A stretch of DNA of 64,000 nucleotides from Leucobacter exalbidus (GTDB lineage: Bacteria > Actinomycetota > Actinomycetes > Actinomycetales > Microbacteriaceae). A program made the position numbers and the translations under genes. Under the pieces are notes generated by a model. The model did no database searches and was not told the DNA's origin. It was given only the letters and a program-made list of their open reading frames with translations. The stretch is from NCBI RefSeq assembly GCF_017834145.1, contig NZ_JAFIDA010000001.1, positions 2,852,001 through 2,916,000 of the forward strand, given 5' to 3'. This document shows, one piece after another, positions 35,601 through 44,751 of the stretch; position 1 is the first letter of the stretch, and each line of letters opens with the position of its first letter.

Positions 35601-36403
35601 GCGGCCGCGAGCTTGTTGCCGCGTGCCCGCTTCACGAGATCTTCGTAGGCGGCGAGGAACTCGTTGAAATCGAGTGTGTCTGACTTGCGAATCGCGGGCA
35701 CGAGCAGCGCACGCGTGCCGTCAGGCTTGGGCATATCGATCGCGATACCCAGACCCACGTGTGCGGGGGCCACTACCGAGGGCTTGCCGTCAACCTCGGT
35801 GTAGGCAACGTTCTGGCTGGGGAAGTCCTTGAGCGACTGGATGAGAGCCCAGCCGATGAGGTGAGTGAACGACACCTTGCCGCCGCGGCTGCGGCGCAGG
35901 TGGTTATTGATGACAATGCGGTTGTCGATCATCAGCTTCGCGGGGATGGTGCGCACGCTCGTGGCGGTCGGAACCTGGATGCTCTGATCCATATTCTTGG
36001 CCAGGGTGCGTGCCATGCCCTTGAGCGGGGTGACAACGTCTTGCGTCTCGGTCTCGGGTGCCGCTGCAGTGCGACTCGCGTCTTTCGCGCGCGGCGCGTC
36101 AGCAGGGATCGGGGCCACTCGAGGAGCGGCATTTGTCGTGCGTGCCGGCTGCGCGGGGGTAGTGATGGGTGCAGTTGCAGGTGACGACGATGTAACCGGC
36201 CCCGTTCCCGACGGGGGTGCTTGGCCACCGCTCTGAGCCATCGCAAGGGATGCGCCATATCTCTCAAGTACCGGCCACCATGACTGGTCAACCGAGTTCT
36301 TGTCGACCTGGAATAGCTTCCACATGTCGTCAACCAACCACGCATTTGCGCCGAAATCTCCTGCGGGACCAGCTTCTGCGTTGGTCTCCGTGCGCTCCGC
36401 CAA
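32690..36403 (-). CDS. kgd: Multifunctional 2-oxoglutarate dehydrogenase/decarboxylase (E1-E2 fusion)
   Basis: A 1237-residue actinobacterial OdhA/Kgd protein. After a short E1 helper segment (WLVDDMWKLFQVDKNSVDQS) and a Pro/Ala/Thr linker comes an E2-like succinyltransferase domain ending with TSTYDHRVIQGAGSGEFL, where the DHR histidine is catalytic. It has no lipoyl domain. The thiamine-dependent E1 follows, with MGMAHRGRLNVLSNIAGK, IHGDAAMAGQGIVYETMQ and IINNQVGFTT. It converts 2-oxoglutarate to succinyl-CoA together with E3 and a lipoylated partner. Translation appears to start at TTG 36403 behind GAGAGGA. In corynebacteria this enzyme is inhibited by the FHA protein OdhI; no odhI is in the window. 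Confidence 0.98.
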   Translation of the reverse strand: MAERTETNAEAGPAGDFGANAWLVDDMWKLFQVDKNSVDQSWWPVLERYGASLAMAQSGGQAPPSGTGPVTSSSPATAPITTPAQPARTTNAAPRVAPIPADAPRAKDASRTAAAPETETQDVVTPLKGMARTLAKNMDQSIQVPTATSVRTIPAKLMIDNRIVINNHLRRSRGGKVSFTHLIGWALIQSLKDFPSQNVAYTEVDGKPSVVAPAHVGLGIAIDMPKPDGTRALLVPAIRKSDTLDFNEFLAAYEDLVKRARGNKLAAADFSGATVSLTNPGGIGTVHSVPRLMQGQGCIIGAGALEYPAEFQGASPEILTDLGISKTITLTSTYDHRVIQGAGSGEFLKLVHQRLIGGHNFYEEIFAALRIPYKPVQWASDIHVDISGAVDKSARVQELINSFRVRGHLMADTDPLEYVQRTHPDLEIESHGLTFWDLDREFVTGGIGGKRTMLLRDILGVLRDSYCRKIGIEYMHIQDPAQRLWLRTQLEVPYAKPDRDEQMRILSKLNEAEAFETFLQTKYVGQKRFSLEGGESVIALLDAMLIDAAEDGVDSVDMGMAHRGRLNVLSNIAGKTYGQIFREFEGTQTANKGSGDVKYHLGTSGVFTAPNGTQVPIHLAANPSHLETVNGVLEGIVRAKQDLKPIGSFTTLPILIHGDAAMAGQGIVYETMQMSQLRGYRTGGTIHIIINNQVGFTTLPSDSRSAIYSSDVGKVVQAPIFHVNGDDPESVVRVAKLAYEFRQRFHVDVIVDLICYRRRGHNEGDDPSMTQPLMTDLIEAKRSTRRLYTSALVGRGDLTEEEYEKSKQDFQDRLERAFQETHAAQTGSIPIIDTSGIAAANSGTEAAPAPLETAVDRSVVERIGDAHGNKPEGFTVHRKLQQLLDKRVLMSREGGIDWGFGELLALGSLLMEGTAVRFAGQDARRGTFAQRHAVFHDRANGQEWIPLLNLSEEQSRFWIYDSLLSEYAALAYEYGYSLQREDALVLWEAQFGDFANTAQAVIDEYIAAAEQKWGQQSSVVMLLPHGYEGQGPDHSSARIERYLQLCAEGNMTVAQPSTPASYFHLLRRQAYARPRKPLVVFTPKSMLRLRGASSPVEDFTNGAFEPVIDDVKITDASAVQRVLLVSGKVYYDLRAVLDKNPDPRIAIVRIEQYYPVPAPQLGRVLAQYPGASLVWVQDEPENQGAWPFISLELSKHLANDRISVVSRTASAAPSTGSAKVHAVEQEALIARALKFDE

Positions 36404-36644
36404 AGCGACGTCCTCTCATTTTGTGAATCTCAACAGCAAAATGTAACCCCGGGTCTCGGCGTCACAGCCGTACATATCAAGCCTACGCCTTTTTAGCTTC
36501 GCGTGAAGCGAAACGCACGGCTGTTTTTCCAGTCTGAACTGATAGTCTGATGAGCGCTATGGACTCAGACCCACGAAGACCCTCAGACCCTCCGAGTACC
36601 TGCCGCGCATTGACGCGGCTCATCATGATTAAGGGAGTGGTCGC
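36404..36644. other. Divergent promoter region of kgd and the CorC-type genes
   Basis: A 241-bp spacer between kgd (minus) and the CNNM/CorC pair (plus). It must hold both promoters. A small GCTTCGCGTGAAGC inverted repeat lies at about 36496-36509, but I could not recognise a convincing operator or RNA element. Confidence 0.4.
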
Positions 36645-38012
36645 GTGAGCGACTGGGTACTCCTTGTAATAGGTATTGTGCTTACGGCAGGAACCGGCAT
36701 CTTTGTTGCCGCAGAGTTCTCGCTGGTTGCGCTCGATCGACAAGATCTTGAGCGCCGAAGAGCAGGCGGTGAGCGTGGCCTTGACGGAGTGATCCGGGGC
36801 CTGTCTCGTACCTCCACCCATCTGTCGAGCGCGCAGCTTGGCATTACCCTCACGACGTTGCTCGCGGGCTATACTCTCGAACCAGCACTCAGCGCCTATC
36901 TCGATGCGCCGCTGGGTGCCCTGGGCGTTCCGGCCGAATTGCGACGCACGATTAGTGCGCCGATTGCGGTAGTGATTGCCACGGTATTCTCGATGATCGC
37001 GGGCGAACTCGTGCCCAAGAATTTTGCGTTGGCGAAGCCGCTCACCACTGCGCGCTTCGTGATGCCGGCACAGGCAGCCTTCACCTCGACCTTTAAACCC
37101 GCGGTGAATCTGCTCAATGGCAGCGCCAACGGAATTTTGCGCGGCATCGGCATCGAGCCCAAAGAAGAGATCTCGGGTGCTCGGTCGGCCGAAGAGCTTT
37201 CCTCCCTCGTGCGCCACTCGGCGAGCGCGGGTCTACTCGAGGCTGATACCGCCACACTGTTGGGGCGCACCCTGCGATTTGCCGAGCTGACCGCGGGCGA
37301 TGTAATGACTCCGCGACTCAAGGTCGAGAGCCTGCACCGGCTCGAGACTGCACAAGACGTGCTCGAACTGTCTGGCCGCTCGGGCTTCTCACGTTTCCCC
37401 GTCATCGACGAAGACCGTGACGACGTCGTCGGCGTGGTGCACGTCAAACAAGCGGTGAGCGTGCCGCGTGCCAAACGCGTTGACGTACCGGTTGCCGCTC
37501 TCGCCGAAGAAGCGGTGCGCGTACCCGAGACGATCAGGCTCGATCAATTGCTTGAAGACCTGCGAGGCAACGGATTCCAGTTGGCAATTGTGGTCGATGA
37601 ATACGGTGGCACCGCGGGCATCGTGACCCTCGAAGATCTGGTTGAAGAGATCGTGGGCGAGGTGTCAGATGAGCACGATCGCGCGGCCGCGGGTGTCGTC
37701 GGCACGGCCGAGCAGATGACTTTTCCGGCCGATCTGCGCCCCGATGAGCTCGCCGAACAGACCGGCATCGAAGTACCCGAAGACGACGAATATGACACGA
37801 TCGCGGGATATGTGCTGAGCAAGTTGGGGCGCATGCCCCTCGCCGGCGACGAGGTGGCCTTGCCTGACGGTGGCATGCTGCGTGTTGAACGGCTGGAGGG
37901 TCGGCGTATCTCGAGGCTTCGTTTCACCAGCGAGCCGCTGCCCCTCGGGATCGTGGCCGAAGAACCTGAAGCGGGCTCCTCACACAAGCAGCGCAGAACG
38001 GAGGCATCATGA
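36645..38012 (+). CDS. CNNM/CorC-HlyC family membrane protein (DUF21-CBS-CorC)
   Basis: A 455-residue protein. Residues ~1-180 form the DUF21/CNNM membrane domain ([54 protein letters not shown]). Next comes a pair of CBS domains ([38 protein letters not shown]). Residues ~365-445 are the C-terminal CorC_HlyC domain ([20 protein letters not shown]). Relatives move or sense magnesium or cobalt, and the label haemolysin is historical. It starts at GTG 36645 with AAGGGAG upstream and overlaps the next gene by 4 bases. Confidence 0.94.
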   Translation: MSDWVLLVIGIVLTAGTGIFVAAEFSLVALDRQDLERRRAGGERGLDGVIRGLSRTSTHLSSAQLGITLTTLLAGYTLEPALSAYLDAPLGALGVPAELRRTISAPIAVVIATVFSMIAGELVPKNFALAKPLTTARFVMPAQAAFTSTFKPAVNLLNGSANGILRGIGIEPKEEISGARSAEELSSLVRHSASAGLLEADTATLLGRTLRFAELTAGDVMTPRLKVESLHRLETAQDVLELSGRSGFSRFPVIDEDRDDVVGVVHVKQAVSVPRAKRVDVPVAALAEEAVRVPETIRLDQLLEDLRGNGFQLAIVVDEYGGTAGIVTLEDLVEEIVGEVSDEHDRAAAGVVGTAEQMTFPADLRPDELAEQTGIEVPEDDEYDTIAGYVLSKLGRMPLAGDEVALPDGGMLRVERLEGRRISRLRFTSEPLPLGIVAEEPEAGSSHKQRRTEAS

Positions 38013-39055
38013 GTGACTGGGCAGGAATTTTTTGGCTCGTCGTGTTGCTGATCGCGAACGCGTTCTTTGTGGGCGCCGAATTCGCGGTTATTTCTGCGCG
38101 CCGATCACAGATTGAGCCGAAGGCTGAAGCAGGATCGAAGCGTGCCAAGACCGCGTTGTACGCGATGGAGCACGCCACGCTCATGCTGGCCACGAGTCAG
38201 CTGGGCATCACGGTGTGTTCGCTGATGATCTTGAACGTGTCTGAGCCCGCAATTCACCATCTGCTCGAGGGGCCGCTGTCATGGACGGGCCTCTCTGCCG
38301 AGGCCGTGTCGATTGCCGGGTTCGTGATTACCCTGCTGCTGGTGTCATACCTGCACGTGGTGTTTGGCGAGATGGTGCCCAAGAACGCGGCATTCTCAAT
38401 GCCGGATCAGGCCGTGCTACTGCTCGCGCCGCCCCTGGTGGCGGTATCGCGTGTGCTGCGTCACATTATTGCGGCGCTCAACGCGACTGCGAACGGGGTG
38501 CTGCGGCTGTTTGGCGTTGAACCGAAGTCGGAGACGAACAGTACGTTCACCCTTGAAGAAGTCGCGAGTATCGTGAGCCACTCGACCCGCGAGGGCGTAC
38601 TCGAGGACCGCAGCGGTGCTCTGACGGCAGCTTTCGAGTTCACCACAAAGCACGCCAGTGATCTGCTCGTGCCGTTGCGCGATCTTGTTGTGTTGCCGGC
38701 CGGGGCGACGCCCGCAGACGTTGAAGCCAGTGTCGCCCGTCACGGGTTCTCACGATACCTGCTCGCCGACGACGCGGGGGAGCTACGCGGATACGTGCAC
38801 ATTAAGGACCTCGTGCGGTTGAGCGAGGATCGCATTTGTGAACCGATCCCCGATAAGCGCGTGCGCGAGATGATCGCGATGCACTCAGACACTGAGCTTG
38901 AAGATGTATTGGCGCGCATGCAGGCGCGGGGGATTCACCTTGCCCGCATTCACGATTCAGAGGGTCAAGAGCTCGGTGTAGTCTTCTTGGAAGACGTGAT
39001 CGAAGAGCTCGTGGGCGAAGTGCACGATGCCACTAAGCGCAACCGCTTCGAATAA
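38009..39055 (+). CDS. Second CNNM/CorC family membrane protein lacking the C-terminal domain
   Basis: A 348-residue paralogue of its upstream neighbour. It keeps the DUF21 domain ([54 protein letters not shown]) and a CBS pair ending [17 protein letters not shown], then stops where the CorC_HlyC domain would begin. This short form next to a full form is common in actinobacteria and suggests a hetero-oligomer. The start overlaps the upstream stop (ATGA), so translation is coupled. A strong hairpin follows. Confidence 0.93.
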   Translation: MSDWAGIFWLVVLLIANAFFVGAEFAVISARRSQIEPKAEAGSKRAKTALYAMEHATLMLATSQLGITVCSLMILNVSEPAIHHLLEGPLSWTGLSAEAVSIAGFVITLLLVSYLHVVFGEMVPKNAAFSMPDQAVLLLAPPLVAVSRVLRHIIAALNATANGVLRLFGVEPKSETNSTFTLEEVASIVSHSTREGVLEDRSGALTAAFEFTTKHASDLLVPLRDLVVLPAGATPADVEASVARHGFSRYLLADDAGELRGYVHIKDLVRLSEDRICEPIPDKRVREMIAMHSDTELEDVLARMQARGIHLARIHDSEGQELGVVFLEDVIEELVGEVHDATKRNRFE

Positions 39056-39070
39056 AAACCGCTTCATCTT

Positions 39071-39113
39071 AAGACGGGTAGGGGTGCTGCTGCGCAGCAC
39101 GACTACCCGTCTT
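39071..39113. terminator. Bidirectional terminator between CorC-type and lipoprotein genes
   Basis: Outer arms AAGACGGGTAG (39071-39081) and CTACCCGTCTT (39103-39113) are perfectly complementary and enclose GTGCTG/CAGCAC arms, giving a hairpin of about 43 bases. It overlaps the stop codon of the convergent lipoprotein gene. Confidence 0.88.
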
Positions 39114-39741
39114 GGCGTACAGGGGTGTCGAGCGTCATCGCCTCGAACACGAGGCGTGCGGTGACCGAGGCGCTGTCGCCACCGATTTCCAACAGGCCCG
39201 CCGGGGAATTAACGATCACGTTGAGTTCGGCGCCGGCATCATCGAGTGACACCACTGAAATCTGCACCTCGGTGTCGGGGCGCTCCACCCCGCCATAGGT
39301 CAGCGTGCCCACCGCCGTAACGGTGCTGTCGTCATCAATGATTGGCCTCAGTACCGTGGGTTGAGTGAGCTTAAACGACGCCGCAGCCTGTTCGCCCCGT
39401 GCCTCACCAAAGTCGGTCGTGAGCCAGGCATCGGTGATGACCCCGTCACCCACGATGAAGTAGCCAGACGGCGAGATGTTGTCGGGGATCGTGATTCCAA
39501 GCGGGGCAACCTCCGAGGTCACTTCAATGCCTGAGATTTCATAGATCTGGTCCATCGACGGTGCCAACACATCTGAATCCTGAGATGCACTCAACTTAGT
39601 GGCGTGTGCCACGAGATCGGTTGTCTGTGAACAACCAGCGAGTCCGCACGAGAGCGCGACACCCGTCAGCAGCATCATGTGGGCAGTTGTGCTCACACCG
39701 TGCCGTTGTTTGAGGCTCACCACAGGTCCCTTCGCCGCCAA
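39103..39741 (-). CDS. Putative lipoprotein of unknown function
   Basis: A 212-residue protein with a hydrophobic segment MMLLTGVALSCGLAGC whose last four residues form a lipobox, so it is probably secreted and lipid-anchored. The mature part is mostly beta-strand-like, with repeated T/V/I stretches (SPSGYFIVGDGVITDAWLTT, TAVGTLTYGGVERPDTEVQI), and shows no motif I recognise. The start is uncertain, with in-frame candidates at 39741 and at several codons before the signal peptide. It is followed upstream, on the same strand, by another lipoprotein gene about 100 bases away. Confidence 0.72.
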   Translation of the reverse strand: MAAKGPVVSLKQRHGVSTTAHMMLLTGVALSCGLAGCSQTTDLVAHATKLSASQDSDVLAPSMDQIYEISGIEVTSEVAPLGITIPDNISPSGYFIVGDGVITDAWLTTDFGEARGEQAAASFKLTQPTVLRPIIDDDSTVTAVGTLTYGGVERPDTEVQISVVSLDDAGAELNVIVNSPAGLLEIGGDSASVTARLVFEAMTLDTPVRQDG

Positions 39742-39840
39742 CTTGGTTACAAATTCAGAGCCTAGACTGACAAATTGAGAGGGATCCGAAAGGCAGGTGT
39801 GAAGGCCTTCAGGGTCGGCCAGGGTCAGCGGAGACCGCGG

Positions 39841-40902
39841 TTACTTCTTGTCGTTCTTCGGCGAGTACTTTGAGATCAGCGCATCGAGGGCCGGCTTGTT
39901 CGCGTCGACAAACGCCTGCTCAAGCTCGAACTGCTCGGTCATGATCTTGGCGTCGTACTTCAGATCCTTCTTGCACGCGAAGTCGGCGGTCGCGATGGTG
40001 ATTTCGCGCTGCTTGAACTCGTCGCGAGCCTCCTTCGAGGGCTCCTGGTATTCACCATCTTCAGATGTGCTGTTGTACAACTCATTTTGTTCTTCGTAGA
40101 GCGCATTCGTGACGGCATTGGGTGACGGGTACTCGGTGAACCCGGCTTCGGCCATGCACTCCTGCCACTCGCTGTTGAGTTTCGCGACCACTTCGTTGTC
40201 TGAGTTCTCGTCGTACAGCACCGACCACACATCCTGCATGGAGGCGAAGAGTTCAGCGAACTCGGGGTCTTCGTACGCGTCTTGTGACGAGCCCGATTCA
40301 CCCTGGGCCTCATGCTGGGCTGCGCCGTAGCAGCCAGCGGTCTCCCAGTTGTATGCGTAGCTTCCGTCACCCTCCTCCATTGCCAGCATCTCTTCATCGT
40401 TGGGGCCGGGGCCGTGAAGCGCGTTGTAGTACGCGGTGAGCTGCTTCTCGCTCAGCGACGAGGTGTATTCCTCGTTGGGGTCGTTGTACTCCTCAGCCTG
40501 CTGGTTGGACTCCTCCATGCCGGGGTAATCGATGATGCCGTAGCCGTAATTTTCAGCGAACTCCTGCGAGCCCCAATCAGGCCCGGTGTCTTCGCCATCT
40601 TCTGAGGGCGAGTAGAAGTTGCCGGACTGCACATTGGGGAGATACTCGAAGCCCTCTTCGGTCATACACTCGGCGACGAGCTCTTCGATGTTGCCCTGTT
40701 CGGCCTCGAACTTTTCTTGTGTGTATTCTTCTTCGTCATACATCGCCGAGAGATACTTCGAGAGCGGCCCGAGATCCTCTGGCGAGGGGGCGGCATCACT
40801 CGTACTGCAGCCGGTGAGGAGCATCGCGGCGGCGGTGAGGACCGCTGGAATGCCGAAGCGTGCGGCGCGGTGGCGGCGGGGAGCAGATGACAGGCTGAAC
40901 AT
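39841..40902 (-). CDS. Acidic putative lipoprotein of unknown function
   Basis: A 353-residue protein with signal peptide and lipobox LLTGC near residue 30. The mature chain is very acidic, rich in Glu, Asp, Tyr and Asn (for example YDEEEYTQEKFEAEQGNIEE), and contains a few Cys residues in EECMTEEGFEY-like segments (AECMTEEGFEY, QECMAEAGFTEY). The repeat of the xECMxExGF motif, at two places, suggests an internal duplication. I do not recognise the family. The start at 40902 is preceded by GAGG. Its neighbour metX is 114 bases away on the same strand. Confidence 0.75.
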   Translation of the reverse strand: MFSLSSAPRRHRAARFGIPAVLTAAAMLLTGCSTSDAAPSPEDLGPLSKYLSAMYDEEEYTQEKFEAEQGNIEELVAECMTEEGFEYLPNVQSGNFYSPSEDGEDTGPDWGSQEFAENYGYGIIDYPGMEESNQQAEEYNDPNEEYTSSLSEKQLTAYYNALHGPGPNDEEMLAMEEGDGSYAYNWETAGCYGAAQHEAQGESGSSQDAYEDPEFAELFASMQDVWSVLYDENSDNEVVAKLNSEWQECMAEAGFTEYPSPNAVTNALYEEQNELYNSTSEDGEYQEPSKEARDEFKQREITIATADFACKKDLKYDAKIMTEQFELEQAFVDANKPALDALISKYSPKNDKK

Positions 40903-41016
40903 CGAAACCTCGTTCGGTGAGTGCGCGTGTGAGTCGACGCTGACGGAACTGTGTATGGGAATTGCACTCACCACCCTATGGGGTGGGGAACGCACCGGGC
41001 GAGGAACGCGGCCGGT

Positions 41017-42222
41017 TTAGGTGTTGAGCAGGCGTGTCAGCTCGGCTCCGACGCGCTCAAACTCAATCAGAAAAGCGTCGTGCCCAAACGGGGAATCAAT
41101 TCGGGTAGCTTGGCCGCCGTCGAGGCTGCCGGGCGTGTGCCTGGCAATTTCATCTTGCCCCTCGAGCGTGAAAAGCCGGTCACTGGGGATCCCTAAAATG
41201 AGGACCGGCAAGTCAATCGTTGACAGTGCCGCGCGCACCCCGCCGCGGCCGCGGCCCACATCGTGCGAGTTCATCGCCTGTACCAGGGTCAGGTAGCTGT
41301 TGGCGTCGAAGCGGCGGGTGAACTTGTTGCCGTGGAAGTCGAGGTAGGACTCAACGGCGAAGCGGCCGCCGCCCCCGAGGGGGCTGACCGCTGACTGCCA
41401 GGCGCGGCCAAACCGCTCATCGAGCTCGGTGTTGCTGCGGTAGTTGAGCAGGGCCAGTCTGCGCGCTGTGGCGAGGCCGTGGTGCGGGCCGACACCGTCG
41501 GGCGCCTCGTAGTAATCGCCGCCGTGATAGGCGGGGTCAGAGCGAATGGCCTCGAGCTGCACGAGGTTCAACCCGATCTGGTCGGCCGTGGTGACGGGGG
41601 GAGCCGCGATGACGGCGAGCCGGCCCGTACGGCCCGGCTGCATCAGTGCCCACTCTAGGGCGTGCATGCCACCCATCGATCCACCAATGACCGAGTGGAA
41701 ATGGTCGATACCGATCGCGTCGGCAAACCGGGCCGCGGCGGCAACCTGATCGCGAATGGTGAGATACGGGAACCGGCCGCCCCACTCGCGGTTGTCGGGA
41801 TCGAGCGATCCGGGGCCGGTTGAGCCTTGGCAGCCGCCCAGCACATTGGGGGCAATGATGCAGTATTTTTCGGTGTCGAGGGGACGGCCTGGGCCGACGA
41901 TCTCGGCCCACCAGCCATCGGTGGGGTGGCCGGGGCCCGCGGGCCCCACGAGGTGGCTGTCGCCGGTGAGGGCGTGGAAGACGAGGATGGCATTATCGCG
42001 GGCCTCGTTGAGCTCGCCGAAAGTTTCGTAGGCGATGCGAATGTTAGGGAGTTCGGCGCCGGCCTCGGTGGTGAGCGAGCCGATCGCTGCGAACTTGCGC
42101 TGGCCTACCGGGTCACCGTCTCGCCAGCCTCCCGAGATCGGTGGTCGTCCCATGAGCGCGCGCAGTTGCGCGTCGGTGATGAAGTCGGTGGGAAACGAAT
42201 CCTCGGGGGTCTGCCAGTCCAT
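41017..42222 (-). CDS. metX: Homoserine O-acetyltransferase
   Basis: A 401-residue alpha/beta-hydrolase-fold acyltransferase that makes O-acetylhomoserine from homoserine and acetyl-CoA. Diagnostic parts are RIAYETFGELNEARDNAILV, the TGDSHLVGPAGPGH loop, SVIGGSMGGMHALEWAL with the nucleophilic serine, and SPFGHDAFLIE with the catalytic histidine. Length is normal. It lies downstream of metY on the same strand, but a strong hairpin (42287-42332) separates them, so it is likely transcribed partly on its own. It supplies MetY's substrate. Confidence 0.96.
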   Translation of the reverse strand: MDWQTPEDSFPTDFITDAQLRALMGRPPISGGWRDGDPVGQRKFAAIGSLTTEAGAELPNIRIAYETFGELNEARDNAILVFHALTGDSHLVGPAGPGHPTDGWWAEIVGPGRPLDTEKYCIIAPNVLGGCQGSTGPGSLDPDNREWGGRFPYLTIRDQVAAAARFADAIGIDHFHSVIGGSMGGMHALEWALMQPGRTGRLAVIAAPPVTTADQIGLNLVQLEAIRSDPAYHGGDYYEAPDGVGPHHGLATARRLALLNYRSNTELDERFGRAWQSAVSPLGGGGRFAVESYLDFHGNKFTRRFDANSYLTLVQAMNSHDVGRGRGGVRAALSTIDLPVLILGIPSDRLFTLEGQDEIARHTPGSLDGGQATRIDSPFGHDAFLIEFERVGAELTRLLNT

Positions 42223-42286
42223 GATCTTCCGTTCTGCCTGGTGCGCACCCCGAAAAGGGTGCCCTGCAAGTGTCGCATTGCAACGA

Positions 42287-42332
42287 GTCGCCCCAACCCG
42301 GTTCGCACGAGGGCAAACCGGGTTGGGGCGAC
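42287..42332 (-). terminator. Hairpin between metY and metX
   Basis: A perfect 17-bp GC-rich stem (arms 42287-42303 and 42316-42332) with a 12-base loop lies 22 bases after the metY stop. It has no T-run, and probably terminates or attenuates readthrough into metX. Confidence 0.78.
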
Positions 42333-42354
42333 GGCGGCGGGTAATTCGCCGGGG

Positions 42355-43683
42355 TTAGGCGTTGGCAGCGGCCTCAGCCACAACCTTGCGCGCTGCAGCA
42401 AAACCCTTCTCGAGGTCTGCCTTGATATCGTCGATGTGCTCGAGGCCCACCGAGAGGCGCACGAGGCCCGGGGTGACGCCCGCGGTGAGCTGCTGCTCGG
42501 GGGTGAGCTGCGAGTGCGTCGTCGAAGCGGGGTGAATGATGAGGCTGCGCACGTCACCGATGTTGGCGACGTGGCTGAACAGCTCAACGTTCTCGACCAC
42601 TGCGCGGCCGGCGTCGACTCCGCCCTTCAGCTCGAACGACAGCACCGCGCCCACACCCTTGGGTGCGTACTTGTTGGCGGCCGCATACCAGGGGCTCGAC
42701 GGCAGACCCGAGTAGTAGACCGTGGCAACGTCTTCGTGGTTATCGAGCCACTCAGCAACCTCCTGAGCGTTCTGCACGTGGCGCTCAATGCGCAGCGACA
42801 GTGTTTCGATGCCCTGCAGCAGCAGCCACGCGCTGAGCGGGGCGATAGACGAACCGAGGTCGCGCAGCAGCTGCACGCGCGCCTTGATGATGTAGGCGAT
42901 ACCGTCGCCCACCGCGCCGGTGTAGCTCACACCGTTGTATGAGGGGTCGGGCTCGGTGAGACCGGGGAACTTTGCGACGTTCTTGGACCACTCGAACTTG
43001 CCGCCGTCGACGATGACGCCGCCGAGGGTGGTGCCGTGGCCGCCGAGGAACTTGGTGGCTGAGTGCAGCACGATATCGGCGCCGTGCTCGAGGGGGCGCA
43101 GCAGGTAGGGGCTCGCGACCGTGTTATCGATGATCAGCGGCACGCCGTTTTCGTGGGCGACGTCTGCGACGGTCTGAATGTCGAGCACGTTCGAGCGCGG
43201 GTTCGCGATGCTCTCTGCGAAGAAGAGCTTCGTGTTGGGGCGCACGGCGCGCTGCCATGCGGCCGCGTCATCCTGATCCTCAACGAACGTGACCTCAACG
43301 CCCAGCTTGGCAAGCGTGTACTTGAAGAGGTTGTAGGTGCCGCCGTAAATCGACGACGAAGACACGATGTGGTCGCCCGCAACCGCGATGTTGAGCACGG
43401 CGAACGTTGATGCGGCCTGGCCACTCGCGAGCAACAGTGCTCCGGTGCCACCCTCGAGCGCGGCGATGCGCTGCTCAGCAACTTCCTGCGTGGGGTTGGT
43501 GATGCGGGTGTAAATCGGGCCGAGCTCAGCGAGCGCGAAGCGGTTGGCCGCCTGAGCCGCGTCATCGAACACAAACGCGGTGGTCTGGTGGATCGGCAGC
43601 GCACGCGACCCGGTCGTCGGGTCGGGCTCTTGGCCAGCGTGAATCTGCTTGGTCTCGAAACCCCAGGTGGGCTGATCGGTCAT
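42355..43683 (-). CDS. metY: O-acetylhomoserine aminocarboxypropyltransferase (sulfhydrylase)
   Basis: A 442-residue PLP enzyme of the Cys/Met metabolism family. It forms homocysteine directly from O-acetylhomoserine and sulfide. The N-terminal [20 protein letters not shown] and [13 protein letters not shown] are typical of MetY, and [20 protein letters not shown] holds the PLP-binding lysine. The start is 43683, where CAAGGAG precedes the ATG. The frame stays open far upstream but has no ribosome site and overlaps the divergent SDR gene. With metX this gives the direct sulfhydrylation route to methionine. Confidence 0.96.
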   Translation of the reverse strand: MTDQPTWGFETKQIHAGQEPDPTTGSRALPIHQTTAFVFDDAAQAANRFALAELGPIYTRITNPTQEVAEQRIAALEGGTGALLLASGQAASTFAVLNIAVAGDHIVSSSSIYGGTYNLFKYTLAKLGVEVTFVEDQDDAAAWQRAVRPNTKLFFAESIANPRSNVLDIQTVADVAHENGVPLIIDNTVASPYLLRPLEHGADIVLHSATKFLGGHGTTLGGVIVDGGKFEWSKNVAKFPGLTEPDPSYNGVSYTGAVGDGIAYIIKARVQLLRDLGSSIAPLSAWLLLQGIETLSLRIERHVQNAQEVAEWLDNHEDVATVYYSGLPSSPWYAAANKYAPKGVGAVLSFELKGGVDAGRAVVENVELFSHVANIGDVRSLIIHPASTTHSQLTPEQQLTAGVTPGLVRLSVGLEHIDDIKADLEKGFAAARKVVAEAAANA

Positions 43684-43978
43684 GGTGACTCCTTGAAAAG
43701 TTGGGGTGAAGCGGTGAGGGCGGCGTGAGCCAAAAAGTAAGGGCGGCGCGAATTGCCGTGGGTGATGCTGTGTATGAGCGTACGAAACACTCGCTGCCAA
43801 GGCAATTACGCGCGACACGTTGCGTAACTTTGGTCGCGGTGTCAAAACAGCCCCCGAAACGCCCGCGATAGGCTGAAACGATACGCCGAGCAGCTGCGCC
43901 TGGGAACGCGAACATGTACTTTGTGGAACATGGAGCTCGCAGCATGTTGGCTCGCCAAACTCTAGCGAAGGAAGAGCG
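43684..43978. other. Divergent promoter region of metY and the SDR gene
   Basis: A 295-bp spacer. It holds the inverted repeat TTACGC (43806-43811) with GCGTAA (43822-43827), which could be an operator for metY. I looked on the minus strand for SAM-riboswitch cores and found none that I could recognise. Confidence 0.4.
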
Positions 43979-44749
43979 ATGAAGAAACGCGTAGTGGTGA
44001 CCGGGGCAAGCTCAGGAATTGGGGCCGCAAGCGTGCGCCGCTTTGCCGCGCTGGGGTGGGAGACCGTCGCCGTCGCGCGCCGCAAGGATCGCCTCGACGT
44101 CCTTGCACAAGAAACCGGCGCGTACCCGATCGTGTGCGACGTCACCGATGAGGCCCAGCTTGCCGCCCTCGCCGCCGAGGTCGCTGCGACCGGCGGCGCC
44201 ACCGCGCTGCTGGGCAACGCCGGCGGTGCGATCGGCACCGAATCGGTCGAGCACTCATCAACCGATGACTGGCGCCGCATGTTCGAGGTCAACGTACTGG
44301 GGCTGCGCGCCACCATCGCTGCGCTGCTGCCCGTGCTGCGTGATGGCGCCCGCGAAACCGGGTGGGCCTCGATCATGACGCTCACCTCCACCGCCGGCCA
44401 CGACGTCTACCCGGGCGGCGGCGGGTACAACGCCGCCAAATTCGCGGCCCACGCCCTCACCGGGGTGCTACGGCTCGAACTCGCTGGCGAACCCATTCGG
44501 GTGATGGAAATCGCCCCCGGCCTCGTGCACACCGAAGAGTTCACGCTCAACCGGTTGCGCGGCGACGCCCAGGGCGTTGATAAAACGTACGCCGACGTCA
44601 TTCCGCTGCGGGCCGAAGACGTCGCAAACGTCATCGTGAACGCGTTCGAACAGCCACCTCACGTCAATCAAGACCTCATCGTGCTGCGCCCCGTTGCCCA
44701 GTCGAGTGTGTTCCATACGCACCGCGGCGACCTGACGCCGCGCGCCTGA
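43979..44749 (+). CDS. Short-chain dehydrogenase/reductase
   Basis: A 256-residue classical SDR. The cofactor motif is [16 protein letters not shown], followed by GNAGGAIG (the NNAG equivalent), a serine-containing [17 protein letters not shown] and the catalytic YNAAK. The overall sequence resembles the YdfG-type serine/3-hydroxy-acid dehydrogenases that use NADP. GGAAGAG precedes the ATG. It ends 2 bases before ung, so the two genes are probably co-transcribed, though no functional link is evident. The substrate is unknown. Confidence 0.92.
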   Translation: MKKRVVVTGASSGIGAASVRRFAALGWETVAVARRKDRLDVLAQETGAYPIVCDVTDEAQLAALAAEVAATGGATALLGNAGGAIGTESVEHSSTDDWRRMFEVNVLGLRATIAALLPVLRDGARETGWASIMTLTSTAGHDVYPGGGGYNAAKFAAHALTGVLRLELAGEPIRVMEIAPGLVHTEEFTLNRLRGDAQGVDKTYADVIPLRAEDVANVIVNAFEQPPHVNQDLIVLRPVAQSSVFHTHRGDLTPRA

Positions 44750-44751
44750 TC

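Noticed and set aside
43684-43978. SAM riboswitch upstream of metY
   Set aside because: No conserved SAM aptamer core was recognisable on the minus strand. Only a short TTACGC/GCGTAA inverted repeat was seen.
43684-44391. N-terminal extension of metY to about 236 extra residues
   Set aside because: It would overlap the divergent SDR gene, lacks MetY homology, and the ATG at 43683 has a proper CAAGGAG site.
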